From contig CM069608.1 in the NCBI GenBank assembly GCA_035771175.1, forward strand, positions 12,344,019-12,408,018: a stretch of 64,000 bases of DNA. Reading direction: 5' to 3'. Shown here piece after piece: positions 35,950 to 47,942 of the stretch. How positions within the stretch are numbered: the stretch's first letter is position 1; every line of letters starts with the position of its first letter. This stretch comes from Paratinospora sagittata (taxonomy: Eukaryota > Streptophyta > Magnoliopsida > Ranunculales > Menispermaceae). Made by a program: the position numbers and the translations under genes. The notes under the pieces are model-generated. The model ran no database searches, was not told the origin of the DNA, and worked only from the letters and a program-made list of their open reading frames with translations.

Positions 35950-37103
35950 TGTTAGGATTTTTGTTCAAACTCAAATAAAAAGTGTTTAATTTGAATATGA
36001 GTCAAATAAAAAGTGTCCTAGGTGGCAATTTGGCCCACTAGGCCCGGCCCAGCTCGACCCCATCAGGCCTAAGAATATTTGGGTTAGGTCGGGCTGAACC
36101 AATATTAAAAATCTTGGTTCAAACCCAACCCAAGAGTTATATGAATTGGGCCTTTAAATTGGGCCTTTGGACCAAACTTTTAGACGTACAATATAATAAA
36201 AAACATTTAAGGTTAAAAAAATTAAAATTAAATATAAAATTAAATTCAATAATTAAATAAAACATAGAAATAAAAAAAATATTATTTATTGATTTCTAAA
36301 TAAATAACAAATAATTTGTATGCCTAAAATTTTCTAATTTACTAAGAAATTCTTAATATTAGAATGTTACAACAAATTTTCAATTCTAAAACTATACTCT
36401 TATATATATATATACTCTTAATATATATTTACTACATATATATGTGGGTGTTTCATGTGTGTGTATGTATATGTACTATATATATTCTTAAATATAACAC
36501 TCTTAATTATCATTATGTGTTATTTTCACTTTATAAACTCTTATATATATATATATTATTTATTTATGGCCTTCAGACTGAGCCTTTAGACCGGGTTTGC
36601 GGATTGGGCTGGGTCTAGCAATATAATCCTGAACCCACCTAATAAATTTTAAAATTGGGTTGGGCCAGCTCATATAATAATCGGGTCCATGGGCCAGACC
36701 CATGGGCCTTGGACCAAATTGCCACCTCTTCTTGTTGATTAAAAATCTAATGAAATAAATATAAAAAGTATGATAGTTTTAGTAGGTTTCTAATTTTTAG
36801 TGTTTGGGTTGTATTAGAAGTCTAATTAATTCATTATAAATATGTGATGAATAGTTTGGATTAAAGTGTGGTAAAATGATTGAGTGACGAGTTAAGAGCC
36901 AGAAGATTATAAGTGATTAAGTGTTGAGAGATGACCTTCTTATATTGTAATTTCTTCAACATAATATATTAATTTTTCCATTTGTTGATTTAGGCATCTA
37001 TTGATCGAACCACGTTAAAAATTAATTGTGTGATTGCTTTATTTATTATTTGAATATTTCTACTACTTGTTAGATTGATCAATTGAGGTTGAAAAACCTA
37101 ACA
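35950..37103 (+). repeat. 3' LTR of the TRIM/LARD element, with MITE
   Basis: Aligns to the 5' LTR on both sides of an inserted segment at about 36020-36727. Ends aacctaaca followed by the target duplication tcata. Confidence 0.9.
36020..36727. mobile_element. hAT-like MITE in the 3' LTR
   Basis: Terminal inverted repeats AGGTGGCAATTTGG (36020-36033) and CCAAATTGCCACCT (36714-36727). Subterminal parts are rich in gggcc/ggcccat motifs in inverted orientation. The interior is AT-rich without a coding region. The expected 8-bp target duplication is not clean, but comparison with the 5' LTR (34692-34706) shows the empty site directly. Confidence 0.82.
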
Positions 37104-38135
37104 TCATATACATTTGGCTAAAGCTCCAGATAGTAAGTGATCGTGCAAGTAAAATTCAAATAGAAATGATTAAAGAAAGAAAGAAAGAAATAAAATATAA
37201 GAAAAGAACATGGAAATCTCAAGACAATATTCATATAATCATTACTTGTCAACAAGTTCAATTACTCCTTTTACCTTTATCTCGATATTGATAGTAAATG
37301 ACAGTCTAACAAGGATAAAAAGATTTCTGGTCCATAAAATGAATAGAAACTGATCTTATTGAATATTAATAATATTTTAAAAAAAAACAATTATTGCCCT
37401 TAATTTATTTAGAAACTACTTAAAATAATAAAAATAATAATAACGCGGCAATCTCGAGCTTCGATTAGGCTCATATGACTTCACCATGAGAGTTGAATTT
37501 TTTGCGTTATAAATAAGATTAAAGCTTTGAAACGTCTTTCAATTATTTTCTATAAACTGGTGTGAACTTGTTTTGATTCTCATTTCTTGTTTTACACTAA
37601 ATTATATGTCTTTTAGTTAACTAGTGTCTTGTTAAATATATGGGGTAGTATACATGCATATTGCATTTAATTTATGGTTAATATTCTGTTTTGTTTTATA
37701 TAGTAATAATTAGAATCTATTTTGAGGTATGCTCAATTTTATTCTAAGGATTTACATCTCAGTTATCTTCTTTATAATGTAGAGAGCATTAATTTTAATA
37801 CATAATTTTTGTATCTCTATTAATTTTAACATAATTCTGATATAAAGGTATCAAAAGATCTTGTTTAAAAAAAAGTAAGTCAAAATAATAGCACTTTTGA
37901 TGTATTTCCTATTTTTAGTTGTCTTAATCTCAAATCCCTAGGAATTTTGTGTAACATATGCACCTAGCTGAGCGTTCACATTAATTTGTACAATGGGCTC
38001 CTTGGGCTCCTAACTAGATCCACACGTTAGAGCATTCAAATTTTAAATATTTAAAAAAAGATTTAGTTGAGTTAAGTTGATTAAGTCTTTCAAAATTTTA
38101 AATTAAAGGTAAATAAAATAATTTAAATGAATAAA
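37104..38135. other. AT-rich sequence without recognisable gene
   Basis: No supported ORF, RNA gene or repeat boundary. Scattered short A/T runs only. Confidence 0.5.
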
Positions 38136-38258
38136 GGATAATTTTAAACGTAACCACAAAAAAACACTCTCTACCCACATGTTTTATAAATTTTCAATAG
38201 TGATACATAACATAAGTGAGTATAGAAATTGTCTTTAGTGGATATATTTAGAATTATC
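38136..38258. mobile_element. MITE, copy 2 of the 7108-7230 family
   Basis: The left end ggataattttaaac and the reverse complement of the right end (gataattctaaatata) form the terminal inverted repeat. The centre (ttttataaattttcaa) matches the copy at 7108-7230. Confidence 0.75.
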
Positions 38259-38544
38259 TATGAGAAAATATGAATTAACTAGTTAAAATATTAAATATTT
38301 ATATATGATTAAGAGTAGTGTTACATTGACTTTCATAACAAACACAAATAGAAATATTATCTTTAATACTCTATTAAATTACGTCTTAAATTATGTGTTA
38401 TTACATAATTCAAGACAATTCAATGGTATGAGATGTCACATTAGCAGGTTTTTTTTATTGTTTTATTTTTTTTTATGTTTTATAATGAAGTAGAAAACAA
38501 ACTAAGATATATTCTTACAATATTCACTAAAATAAAATCAAAAG

Positions 38545-39240
38545 TTATATAATCAACTAGCTCTTGCTCACCCCTCTCCTTTTCATAAGTGAGAAAGGTT
38601 CAAGTTCCGACTCCTACCAACAACATAAATGGGTGGTATTGTTGCAGGCCTAGAGCCCTTGTTATTGGGCCCTATGTGTCCATAATTGTGAGGGCTTTGT
38701 CCTCTTGTTTTCGGGTCTCTACTTACTTTCACATAAGATTTATGCACCCACCTTTCTTTGTGTACATATGTTATTTAAAATGATTCATGATATTGGTAGG
38801 ATGTAGAGATTCATTAATGTAACCTTTAACACAAAAATAAAAATAAAAAAACAAAAGTTAAAAAGGTATATATAATTAAATACTGAATGTATATTCATTT
38901 TCTTTGTGCGCCTAGCTAACTAAGTAAAGTCAATCAAATATATATGTGAAATAATGAATAATACAAAGGCCCTATGCGCCCATAGTCGGTGAGGACTTTA
39001 TTTTCTTATTTTCGGATCTTTGCCTATTTTTATGTAAGGTTAATGCATCCACCTTATCTTTGTGCCCGCATGTTATTCAAAATAATTCATGATTCATAAT
39101 GTTAACATAAAAATAAAAATAAAAAATAAAAAAATAAAAAGTTATATATAATTAAATACTAAATATGTATTTTCATTTTCTTTGTGCCTAGCTAACTAAA
39201 TATAGTCAATGGAATATATGTGGAATAATGAATGGTACTA
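38545..39240 (+). repeat. SINE-like unit in imperfect tandem
   Basis: A B-box-like segment (ggttcaagttccgactc at 38597-38613) suggests a tRNA-derived head. The following part occurs twice: 38670-38965 and 38970-39240, each starting gccctatg(t/c)g(t/c)cc, with an A-rich run (aaaataaaaataaaaaa) in the middle and a gcctagctaactaa(g/a)ta block near the end. Confidence 0.55.
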
Positions 39241-39249
39241 CTAATGCAA

Positions 39250-39760
39250 ATCTCTTTTTGTCAAAAGGAATCAAACAAAAAAGTGAAGACGGGGAGACCA
39301 GTTGTCATGCCACCTCTTGTTCTTCACTGAACGTATGCACAGTAGTTTTCATGATATCAGTGTCTTGTGGGGCGGCTCGAGAAATTAATACACAGAGAGA
39401 GAGAGAGGGACATATGAGGGAATCGAAGGAAAGAAAAATTAGCGGCCGACTGGGTGTCAGTGTCTGAAGAAGGAAATTGAGAAGAAGAAGAAGAAGAAGA
39501 TTGGCGGGATATATATTGTGGATGGATATTAATTGGATGGTGATTGGAAGACAGAGAGTTACATGCAGGTGACATTGATTAATTAGCCCCATCAGACATC
39601 ACATATACGCCTTTCGGCAGTCAAACTTCTCGCTCGAAACCCCACAATTTCAGGCTGTCTTTTTCTCTCTCAAATCCTTCTTCTCCACCACCTTAATTTG
39701 TCTCCTCAGCCACCCAACGGCACACCTGCACCGTATACGTCCATTAAACTATGGGGGAGT
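39250..39760. other. GC-richer island without assignable gene
   Basis: The base composition is noticeably more even than the flanks. It contains a GA-rich run (cagagagagagagaggga, 39392-39409), a (GAA)n run near 39481-39500, and a pyrimidine-rich block (tttttctctctcaaatcc near 39660). It looks like a promoter or 5' leader of a plant gene, but the short ORFs on both strands match nothing I recognise and no downstream gene follows. Confidence 0.35.
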
Positions 39761-39926
39761 GCCTAAAAATTAATCTCTCCAAAATTACTCAAAAGAGTAA
39801 TGTCAAACATTATTTAACATCCATATATAATAACGTACATCTACGGAATTGATTACCTTGATGAATGATGTGTTGGTATATGGTTAATCTAGACAATTTA
39901 AAATGTTTCTATGGATATACATAGCA

Positions 39927-40203
39927 AGGACTTATTTGGTGTACAAAATATGATAAAATTATCATATTAAATAGAATAAGATAAAATAGAATTAAACAAT
40001 TAAAAAAAAAAGAAAAAAAATAAAACCCATTACATTGAGATAAAAATAATCCTTCTTTTTTAGACATTACTATTTTATCCTATTATAATAGGATAAAAAT
40101 GAGGATGAGATTATTTTTTATCTCATTCTTGTCGACAGCCAAGTATAGACTTGAGTTTAAAAAAAATTTAATTTCATCTAATCTCATGTACCAAACGAGT
40201 CCT
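39927..40203. mobile_element. MITE with AGGACTYRTTTGGT termini
   Basis: The left end aggacttatttggt and the reverse complement of the right end aggactcgtttggt form about 14-bp inverted repeats. Subterminal segments are also partly complementary (tatgataaaatt against agatgaaatt). No clear target duplication. Confidence 0.6.
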
Positions 40204-40434
40204 AAATGTATTAAAAATTATACCGTGTGACATGACAATTAGTTGTCAAATCTCCGTGTCATCAAAAAGAAAAAAAAAAATCAACCACCAACCACATTAC
40301 TCACTACATCTATACATACATAGGTATGATTTTAGGTCATTTTAGCATTTCTATTGATAACATTATTACTAATTTTTTTTAGAAAAATATTGACTTTACG
40401 TGTTAGTTAAATGATAATATTATATCAATTGCCA

Positions 40435-40560
40435 AGTAGGGCGGGGGGAAGTGCCAGTGGGTGATGGGCTTTTAAAACCAATCACCTCGGGTTCAGAGTT
40501 CGAGTCCCATTACTTTAGTTAGAGTACCCTAAATAAAATCTTCAACAAAAAATAATAAAA
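40435..40560 (+). mobile_element. probable tRNA-derived SINE
   Basis: An A-box-like segment (agtgggtgatgggc) and a B-box-like segment (agagttcgagtccc near 40495) are spaced as in a tRNA-derived promoter. An A-rich tail follows (aacaaaaaataataaaa). No target duplication was identified. Confidence 0.5.
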
Positions 40561-41214
40561 AAAACCATTATTTTTAATATCTTATCTTCCACTTTCAAAT
40601 AAAAAATAAAAAGAAAAAACCATTGTAATTATTCTTATACATATAGTTAACATTAATTTCTTTCTTTCAAAAAGAAAAAAAAAATTTTCTTTTATTAAAA
40701 TAATATCAGCTATATCCTTAATTTATAATTTATTTGTAACTAAAAGTTTAACTTTTTATTTTTTAATTTTTTTTAAAGCAATTTATACAATAGGATCTAA
40801 GGATGTGAGTTCATTGACGAAAGTGGCTTAATCCAAAAAGGATCTTACTTTTTAGGAAAGTATTAACCTAATTTAAGTTTCAGGCACCCTTGAAACCCAC
40901 GAGCTCGACAACCCAATTTCAGCTATTTACATAATTTATAAGTTATTTTTAACTAGAAATTTAAGTTTTTAATTATTAGATAATACATGTGCAATCTCAA
41001 ATTTGAACTTATTAAAATGCTGAGAAAAATCTTGAATATTCAATAATGACTTTTGTCATTCTTAAAAAAAACCCTTAAAAAGTTTATTATTATTAAGTTT
41101 ATCATATTTTCTCATATTTTAACTTTTGTTGTAAATTGAATATATATATATTTTTTAAAAATTATCCATCTTAGTATAAATTTTTACCATTTATACTACA
41201 AGAAAAACAACTTT

Positions 41215-41645
41215 TACTAACGAAATTTAATCGTAAGTAAAAGTCCAAAATTCGTAAGTAAAAGAATTACTTACGACTTCGTTGTTATTGTCACGAAATT
41301 GGTTTCGTAAGTAAATCACCGTAAGTAAAAGTTTCAGTCACGAAAAAAAAAAATCGTGAGTAAAAGTTATGTTTTACTTACGAAAAATAATCGTGAGTAA
41401 AAGTTATTTTCGTGACTAAAAGGTGACAAAAATGAAACAGATCTGCACTTTTGCTTACAATTAATATCGTAAGTAAAAGTATTAAATTCGTAAGTAAAAG
41501 GTTAGGTTTCACTTTTACTTGCAATTAAATTCGTAAGTAAAAGCAAAAGGTTATGTAAGTAAAACTTTTGTTTCGTGACTAAAAGTTGACAAAAATATAA
41601 CAAATCTATATTTTTACTTACAATAAAATTCGTAAGTAAAAGTAA
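41215..41645. repeat. left subterminal repeats of the CACTA element
   Basis: More than a dozen variants of cgtaagtaaaag or its complement, with a cgtgactaaaagttgacaaaaat segment present twice. The matching right block is at 45965-46110. Confidence 0.85.
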
Positions 41646-41868
41646 AAAATTAACTATTAAATATCATATGAAGCTATAAAATAACAAAATAGCTAATAAA
41701 ATAATTTTTGATAATATTTTTTGAATTTTAATTTTTACAAATAATAAGAATTAATAATAAAAAATTAACAATAGAAGGAATGAAGATTAATTTCATTCAT
41801 CAAAATTATAATTTTTACAACCAAAAAGTTTTGAAGTAGTATGTACAGAAAATGAAAATTTGCACAAG

Positions 41869-43150
41869 TCAAAATTTGCAAAAGTAACAAAATGTATTAA
41901 CATGTCTATCATGCAAACAAACAATAACTAAGATGTGGTCTGTTGATGGCGGCAAGATATCCTCTTTGAACTGACGAACGTCATCCTCAATACTTGTAAC
42001 CCTATCTATAGTTTTGTCACTAGATGCTTCATCTCCATGTTGTTCCGATCTCATGAAGATCCATGTGTACATGAGAAAGCTCTTTATATTTTTTTTCATA
42101 AGCCTTTTGCCTTCTTAACATGTCCTTTCCGATAACCGGTGCAATAGCTCTTTCAATTGTGGCAGGACATGTGAAGCACTGAAATCTGGTCCAATCCGCG
42201 TACAAATTTCTATGAGTGTTGTAGCAGCAACCTAGCCAAAAGCAAACAGACGTTGTTACTAACTTAACACAGTCTACAATAGTTACCTAAAAGAATCAGT
42301 TTTGGAGAGCACTTTATCTTCAATTTCTGAAGTAGAGTTCCCAACATAGCAAACAAGAGCACACCAGTTTGCAATTATAAACAAGCAATATGAACCACCA
42401 AACAACTATGTAGCCGAAACAAACAGCAAAAAAAACTAAAACTGTGATGTGTAAAGTACCTGAAGCACTGGAAGGTCCAAATGTGACTGCTTGAGAACTT
42501 GAACATGGAGACAACTTCCATCCTATAAGAACATGATAGATTAGACATTTTCCAAGAACTCAAATAGGTATGATAATGTCCAATAGCAAAAGATAAAAAT
42601 AAGAATATTTACTTGAACGAGCTCCTGGACGATCAATGAGCCAAATGTACCAATTCTAACCAGGACATCAATTCCATAAGCACAAAGTCCTTTTCCAAAA
42701 CAGTGAATCAGGGGCAAGAGTGTCTGGATCAAGACTTAAAAATTAAAGAATAATCAGAAACACATCTTACTTTTTTAAAAATGAAAAATCTTCGTACTTT
42801 CCAGTCAATAGAACAATCACAATGTAATACACTATAAATCACACCTGATGAAATGTAACTGATACTCCCAAATTCTTATGAGTCGAAACTGACAAATTTG
42901 CAACAACTAGTGGATGCATCATCTCTAGATATGCCTGTATACCAACTCGATTCCACAACTCACGAACGAATGAATCTTTAAGTAGAGAAACCTTTAAATG
43001 TGAATAATCTACAGCCTGAAATGAATTCCCATTAAGTAGGTAGTTAAAAAGCAATGTACACTAATTGTAATTCATACTAGCCTGCAGAATATTCTGGATG
43101 GCAGGCAAGATCAAAGTCTTTATCGCCTGAGGTTTCAAGCACTTCATGAA
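41869..43150 (-). pseudogene. captured exons of a BEACH/WD40 protein gene (GFS12-like)
   Basis: Minus-strand exon-like blocks with splice sites. About 43150-43083: FMKCLKPQAIKTLILPAIQ. 43015-42845: AVDYSHLKVSLLKDSFVREL and ELWNRVGIQAYLEMMHPLVV (acceptor TTTCAG, donor CAG|GTG). 42734-42613: LLPLIHCFGKGLCAYGIDVL then LVRI. 42522-42460: DGSCLHVQVLKQSHLDLPVL (acceptor TATAG, donor CAG|GTACTT). 42231-42115: VAATTLIEICTRIGPDF then LPQLKELLHRLSE, ending at a premature TAA. From memory this order resembles the helical region before the WD40 repeats of plant kinase-BEACH-WD40 proteins such as GFS12; no search was run. Introns are retained, so capture was at the DNA level. A downstream ORF (42099-41869) may be transposon-derived. 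It is a fragment and is not expected to make the full protein. Confidence 0.6.
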
Positions 43151-45633
43151 CTCAAACCATGAAGATGGTTGCAATCACATTTTGATTTATCCTTAAATAT
43201 ATTGCTCTCAATAAAACCGTGGCCACGTTTAACTCAAATAAGAGTATCCCAAAATTGCAGTACTAGAATTTTTAATCAGCAAATTTGGCACTTATGTTGC
43301 AATTTTGATCTTGTAAAATCTTTATAGTTCAATAAAAGGAAGCCTTGGAAACAAGAGGAATACCAGGAACAACACAAGAAACAGGAGAAAAATTGAGCAA
43401 TTGAGAATTAGAAGAGGAAGCTTTATCAGCAAAGGAAAACTGAACTCATCAAACACTTGGCAATCTGTTAATTAAAAAAGCCACACTAGAATCACATAGT
43501 AGAAACACGTACCGGAAACTAAAAAAATAAAGAAAATATCAGATAAACCAGAGGTTCTTTGATCAAATTTTGATGATTTAAAAAAGTAATACATGCCCAT
43601 CTCACATATTTATTAGACTTTCTACGCATCTGTATATACACTCCTATACAAGCTGTAATCCTTACTCTTGGCATGCTTGTAGAGAATTATATAATGGTAT
43701 TCCAGGTGAAATTATACAACATCCAATCTCTTTTTTTTTTGGGCTCAACCATCCTATCTCTCCACTTATCAATATATCCAACCATTATAGAGCAAGCAAG
43801 CCAACGCTCAATATTTGTTGAAAAATCAAAAACTCCCTCGAAAATTGAATATGGGTTTTTTTCCAACACTATGAATCAAGCATATAAACAACAAAGCATC
43901 ATCAAAGAAAGCACGTGCTTTCCAACAAAACAAGCCAATTTCCCTAGGGAATTCACAAGCCTAGGAATGGATTTGGATTTGAGTGGAAAATAAGTGAACA
44001 ACATAGAAGGTTCTGTCTAGGAACAAGTTAGTTTAAAATTAAAAAGGCTCTACTACATACATACGATGGTTGTCAAAGCTTAAGCATGGATCAACATAAT
44101 TCTCACCATTACAAGAATAAGAAGCAAAAGTGTTTGGTTTTGGACCATAGAACCAGTACTTGAATGCCTGAAGCAAATAAGCTGAAGCTAAACAAGGCTA
44201 AACCAAACTAAGAAAAGATAATTGATAAAGGTCACAAACACATAGATTCATTCAATGTTCTATTGGTACCATTGTTGTTGAATTTATCAGGACCAAGTCC
44301 TGATCTAAAAGTGTATTCATTTACTTGTACTGGTTTTTCTTCTTACACAACCTGCATTGACAGTTTGACACAATGTTCTCTAAGCACAAAGCAGGCAAAT
44401 TCTAGTTTGTGGGGCAAAGTTTGAACATGGAAATCCAAGGGTGTAAACATGGATGATACCAGAAAGCAAGAAAAAACATAATATTGTATCCATGGCAGCA
44501 TATACTTTTACTTGAATTATTTCAGAGGATATGCCCTCAAATAAGGATTATTGAGCGATTTTACCGAGAGGACTGAACAAAAACCACCAAGAGATATACG
44601 CTTATAGCAGGAAATATGAAAAGAAAGTGTGAGAAACTTTACAACATGAATTTCAGATTAAAATCAGTTACCCTTTCAAGGGGCATAGGAGAAAAGAAGC
44701 ACTTAATTTGTGTCATGTAGTGAAGGGATTTTGATTCTGAAATTTCAGTTGAATCCCAGAGATAATATGAACATGTCTTTCACAATAAAAAAACATGACT
44801 TTTTTCAAGAAAGACTTCTGAGCACTTTTCCATAATTCGAGCAAGAAAATGATTTTGAGCATTTTTCCATAATTCGGCAAGAAGAGAATTTCCAACTTGG
44901 GTATTATTATATTAAGATTGCAAGCACTTGACAAACAAAAGAGCAATTCATCATTCTCTAAAATTAAACCAAAAAAAAAACTATATTTCATTACATTACA
45001 AATTGTTTCATACCTCAATTATTCCACAGAAACGCCGGTAATCAGATTAAACGGTGCAAAAAAGCTACCTGAATTTCCGACTTCTTACTGTATAGCTTGG
45101 ATTAATAAAAATGGAAAAGAAATAGAAAATAAAAACAAAATTTTATTTTGTGTTCAAGCCTTCAATTCCAGGTTCAAATCACCGGACTCTAACCAAGAAC
45201 TAAATCCAAACTAAACCTCACAAAATTAAAAGAACTCTCAGATTCTCTCAACAACATCTCCAAAAAATAAATCAACTGAAAAACACTCCAAAAACAATCA
45301 GAATCCCCAATCGCCTACCACATTAATACCCCAAACGATCCAAAATCACCAAAAATCCATCAAATCAAATCTCTTCCAAAAAAATGAATAACAATCAGAA
45401 GAAGAAGAAAGAAGAGAATAATAATACCTTGCAAGAACAACAGATCCAAAGCATCAGTTTTTCCCTTCTCTTTTGCCTGTATAAAAGATTAGAACAAAAA
45501 GATTAACATTTCAACAAGAAAATGCGAGAGAGAGACGCATAAAAGCATAAACCACTTCGCACGCCTTCACATCACTTTGCACGCATAAAAGCATAAGCTC
45601 AATATAAGGAAAGAAGACAAAACCTGCTCAGAA

Positions 45634-45824
45634 ATGTTTGGCGCAGAAATGTTTGGCGCAAGAGATGAAACAGGGGAAAGAAGCGGAGCGCAGAAATGTT
45701 TGGCGCAAGAGAAAACCTGCTCAGAGTTTTCGCTAACGCTGCCTCAACCAGAGAGAATGAGAGGGAAAGAAGCGAAAGAGATGAAATTGGGGAAAGAAGA
45801 GGAGCGCAGAAATGTTTGGCGCCC

Positions 45825-45855
<31 letters not shown>

Positions 45856-45950
45856 CTTCTTAGCTATAGTTTTCGCTAACGATGCCTCAATCAACAAAAT
45901 GAGAGGGGAAAGAAGCGAAAGAGATGAAACAGGGAAAAAAGGGGTTCGCG
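45634..45950. repeat. tandem duplications and (GCTCGT)n microsatellite in the CACTA element
   Basis: The segment around gcgcagaaatgtttggcgc occurs three times (45640-45820). A block running from ttttcgctaacg through gaaagaagcgaaagagatg is duplicated (about 45726-45790 and 45872-45930). Between them five copies of gctcgt lie at about 45826-45858. Confidence 0.8.
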
Positions 45951-46149
45951 CGGGCGGGATGAAATTTAATATTTTTACTTACGATAAATATAGTTTTACT
46001 TACGACATAAAACGCGTAAGTAAATATTATCTTTTAACAACGACTTTTGTTTACAATTTAAAAAAATCGTGAGTAAAAAATGGTTTTACTTACGAAAATT
46101 AAAATTGCTACTAAAGGTCTCGTTACCAAAAGTCTTTTTTCTTGTAGTG

Positions 46150-47862
46150 TTTCTATCCTTATTGATCCTATTTCAAATAACAAAGACAATTTTATCTTTT
46201 TAACTTTATTGAAGGTCATGCTAGCCAGGGAGAAATGGGTAGCCTAGGCATTGACCACAAACAAACGTGTTGATCAAACAGCTGTTTGAAAGAATTCTCA
46301 AATGAGGTGAAAACCTAGGCAAAAGTGCTCGGTAATATACCAAACACTCTTACCTTCAGAGACACAACCTTCACTCCCCCTTAATAGAACCAAGAATGCG
46401 TATAACACAAGGCAAAGCTTTAAAAAGTGCTCGGGGCACACCAATGAACACCATGCTCTTACACACCTTGGTACTCTCAAACAATCGCCACCGTACACTC
46501 GTTTGTCAAAGGTACTACTAATTGTATTGTCTATATTGTCTGATATAGGTGGCCACATTTAACTACATATGTACCCCTAACTATGCACACCCAGATACAT
46601 TCTTTAACCCTACTCAATTTGTCCGTTTAATAGGATTTTCTCAATAGGATCGGCATCGATCCTTTTGGATGATACTAACTTAAAGCATCAAAAAGACTAT
46701 CACATTAATGTCATTAAACCTCCAAGGTGTTCACTTGTCTCACTGATCGATATATTGAGCATAACCAACCCTGCAAGACGTCCATACTTAGTAGAATAGT
46801 ATAGGTCCACACCTAGCATGTCATAAGAAACTCAAACAGTAGCAACATAGCTCCCAAGACAATCTTCTTATTGCATATATATAATGCATCCCTATCATTA
46901 CTAATTAAGCTAAAATCTCTCTCTTATATATATGATGTGATCAAATTTTCGTTAAACACTAATGAATGTGAGATATATCATCTTTGTATTTTTACTTTCT
47001 TAAATAATTGCTCTTGCATCTCCATATCTCCAGAGCTTATATTTTTTTGTTGGTTACATGAATTAACTTTCTTTCCTCTACTTGAATAAGGGATGAATCC
47101 AACATGTACAATATAATTAAGAAAATATTGATTGAGATAACATATATATTAACATTTATAAGCTAGTATCTATCTATATATTTCTTTCATTAGTAAAAGC
47201 TGAGAATCATATATGAGTATAAATTGAATGCTAATGATATATATTCTAGTCCCTAACACGAAGGAAATTTACACTAACCAACTTCTCCAATCATTATTTT
47301 CATGATGGACCCAACGCTGATGTACTAAGAATTAGTAGTCGCGCAGAGGCTGATCGTTGTGGCTCGGCCGACTTCCCCACCACCTGCGACCTTTGCACTT
47401 TGCATATTATCAATTTCTCACGTTTTCAACGTGCTCTTTTTTGTCATCATGAAAGGTGTGGTCTCTATCGTGTCACATTTTCCTACCTCCAGTTGATCTT
47501 CAATATCCTTCGACCGTGCCGACCTCAATAATTATTTTATTATTATTATGTCTTTATCGCTGAGGTACAGCACCAACGTCTTCTTTTTCTGGTGAAAAAT
47601 TAAACATGTTAATCCATATTAATATATATTATATATTTATATCCACATCAATCAGTATCTTAATCATTTCCCACCAAAAAAAAAAACAGGGTATCTTGAT
47701 CACTGTATTTAGATATCGTTCACAATCCTTTTTATTTTTTTTAATTAATGAATATGCTACTTTTTGTGAATAAATTAAAAGATAAACATATAAAAAATAG
47801 TTAATATATAAAAACTTTGTGACAGTAATCAATTGAAACATTGGCGGGACATATGTAAAGAA

Positions 47863-47867
<5 letters not shown>
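46150..47867. other. intergenic, nothing recognised
   Basis: No supported gene. A slightly more GC-balanced block at 47280-47590 lacks an ORF of useful length. Confidence 0.45.

Positions 47868-47940
<73 letters not shown>
47868..47940. repeat. (AT)n microsatellite
   Basis: About 62 bp of TA dinucleotides followed by gtatgtatgtat. Confidence 0.95.

Positions 47941-47942
<2 letters not shown>

Larger units (their letters stand above)
34628..37103 (+). mobile_element. non-autonomous LTR retrotransposon (TRIM/LARD type)
   Basis: LTRs at 34628-35088 (461 bp) and 35950-37103 start TGTTGGGATT/TGTTAGGATT and end AAAACCTAACA or similar. Identical 5-bp duplications tcata flank the element (34623-34627, 37104-37108). 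A primer-binding site for initiator Met tRNA follows the 5' LTR. The internal domain is only 861 bp with no retroviral coding region, so mobility must have depended on another element. A 0.7-kb MITE sits in the 3' LTR. Confidence 0.92.
41194..46149 (-). mobile_element. non-autonomous CACTA transposon carrying host gene exons
   Basis: The termini are CACTA-type: the right end is the reverse complement of CACTACAAGAAAAAA (ending at 46149), and the left end is tACTACAAGAAAAAC at 41194 with the first C changed to T. Both sides have dense subterminal copies of a tcgtaagtaaaag motif in both orientations (41215-41645 and 45965-46110), as expected for transposase-binding repeats. The 3-bp flanks are tta and ttt, so the target duplication is imperfect. 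No transposase is encoded. The interior contains exons of a host gene on the minus strand. Confidence 0.85.

Noticed and set aside
36364..36618. 84-residue plus-strand ORF rich in Tyr and Ile
   Set aside because: It lies inside the AT-rich core of a MITE and is a composition effect.
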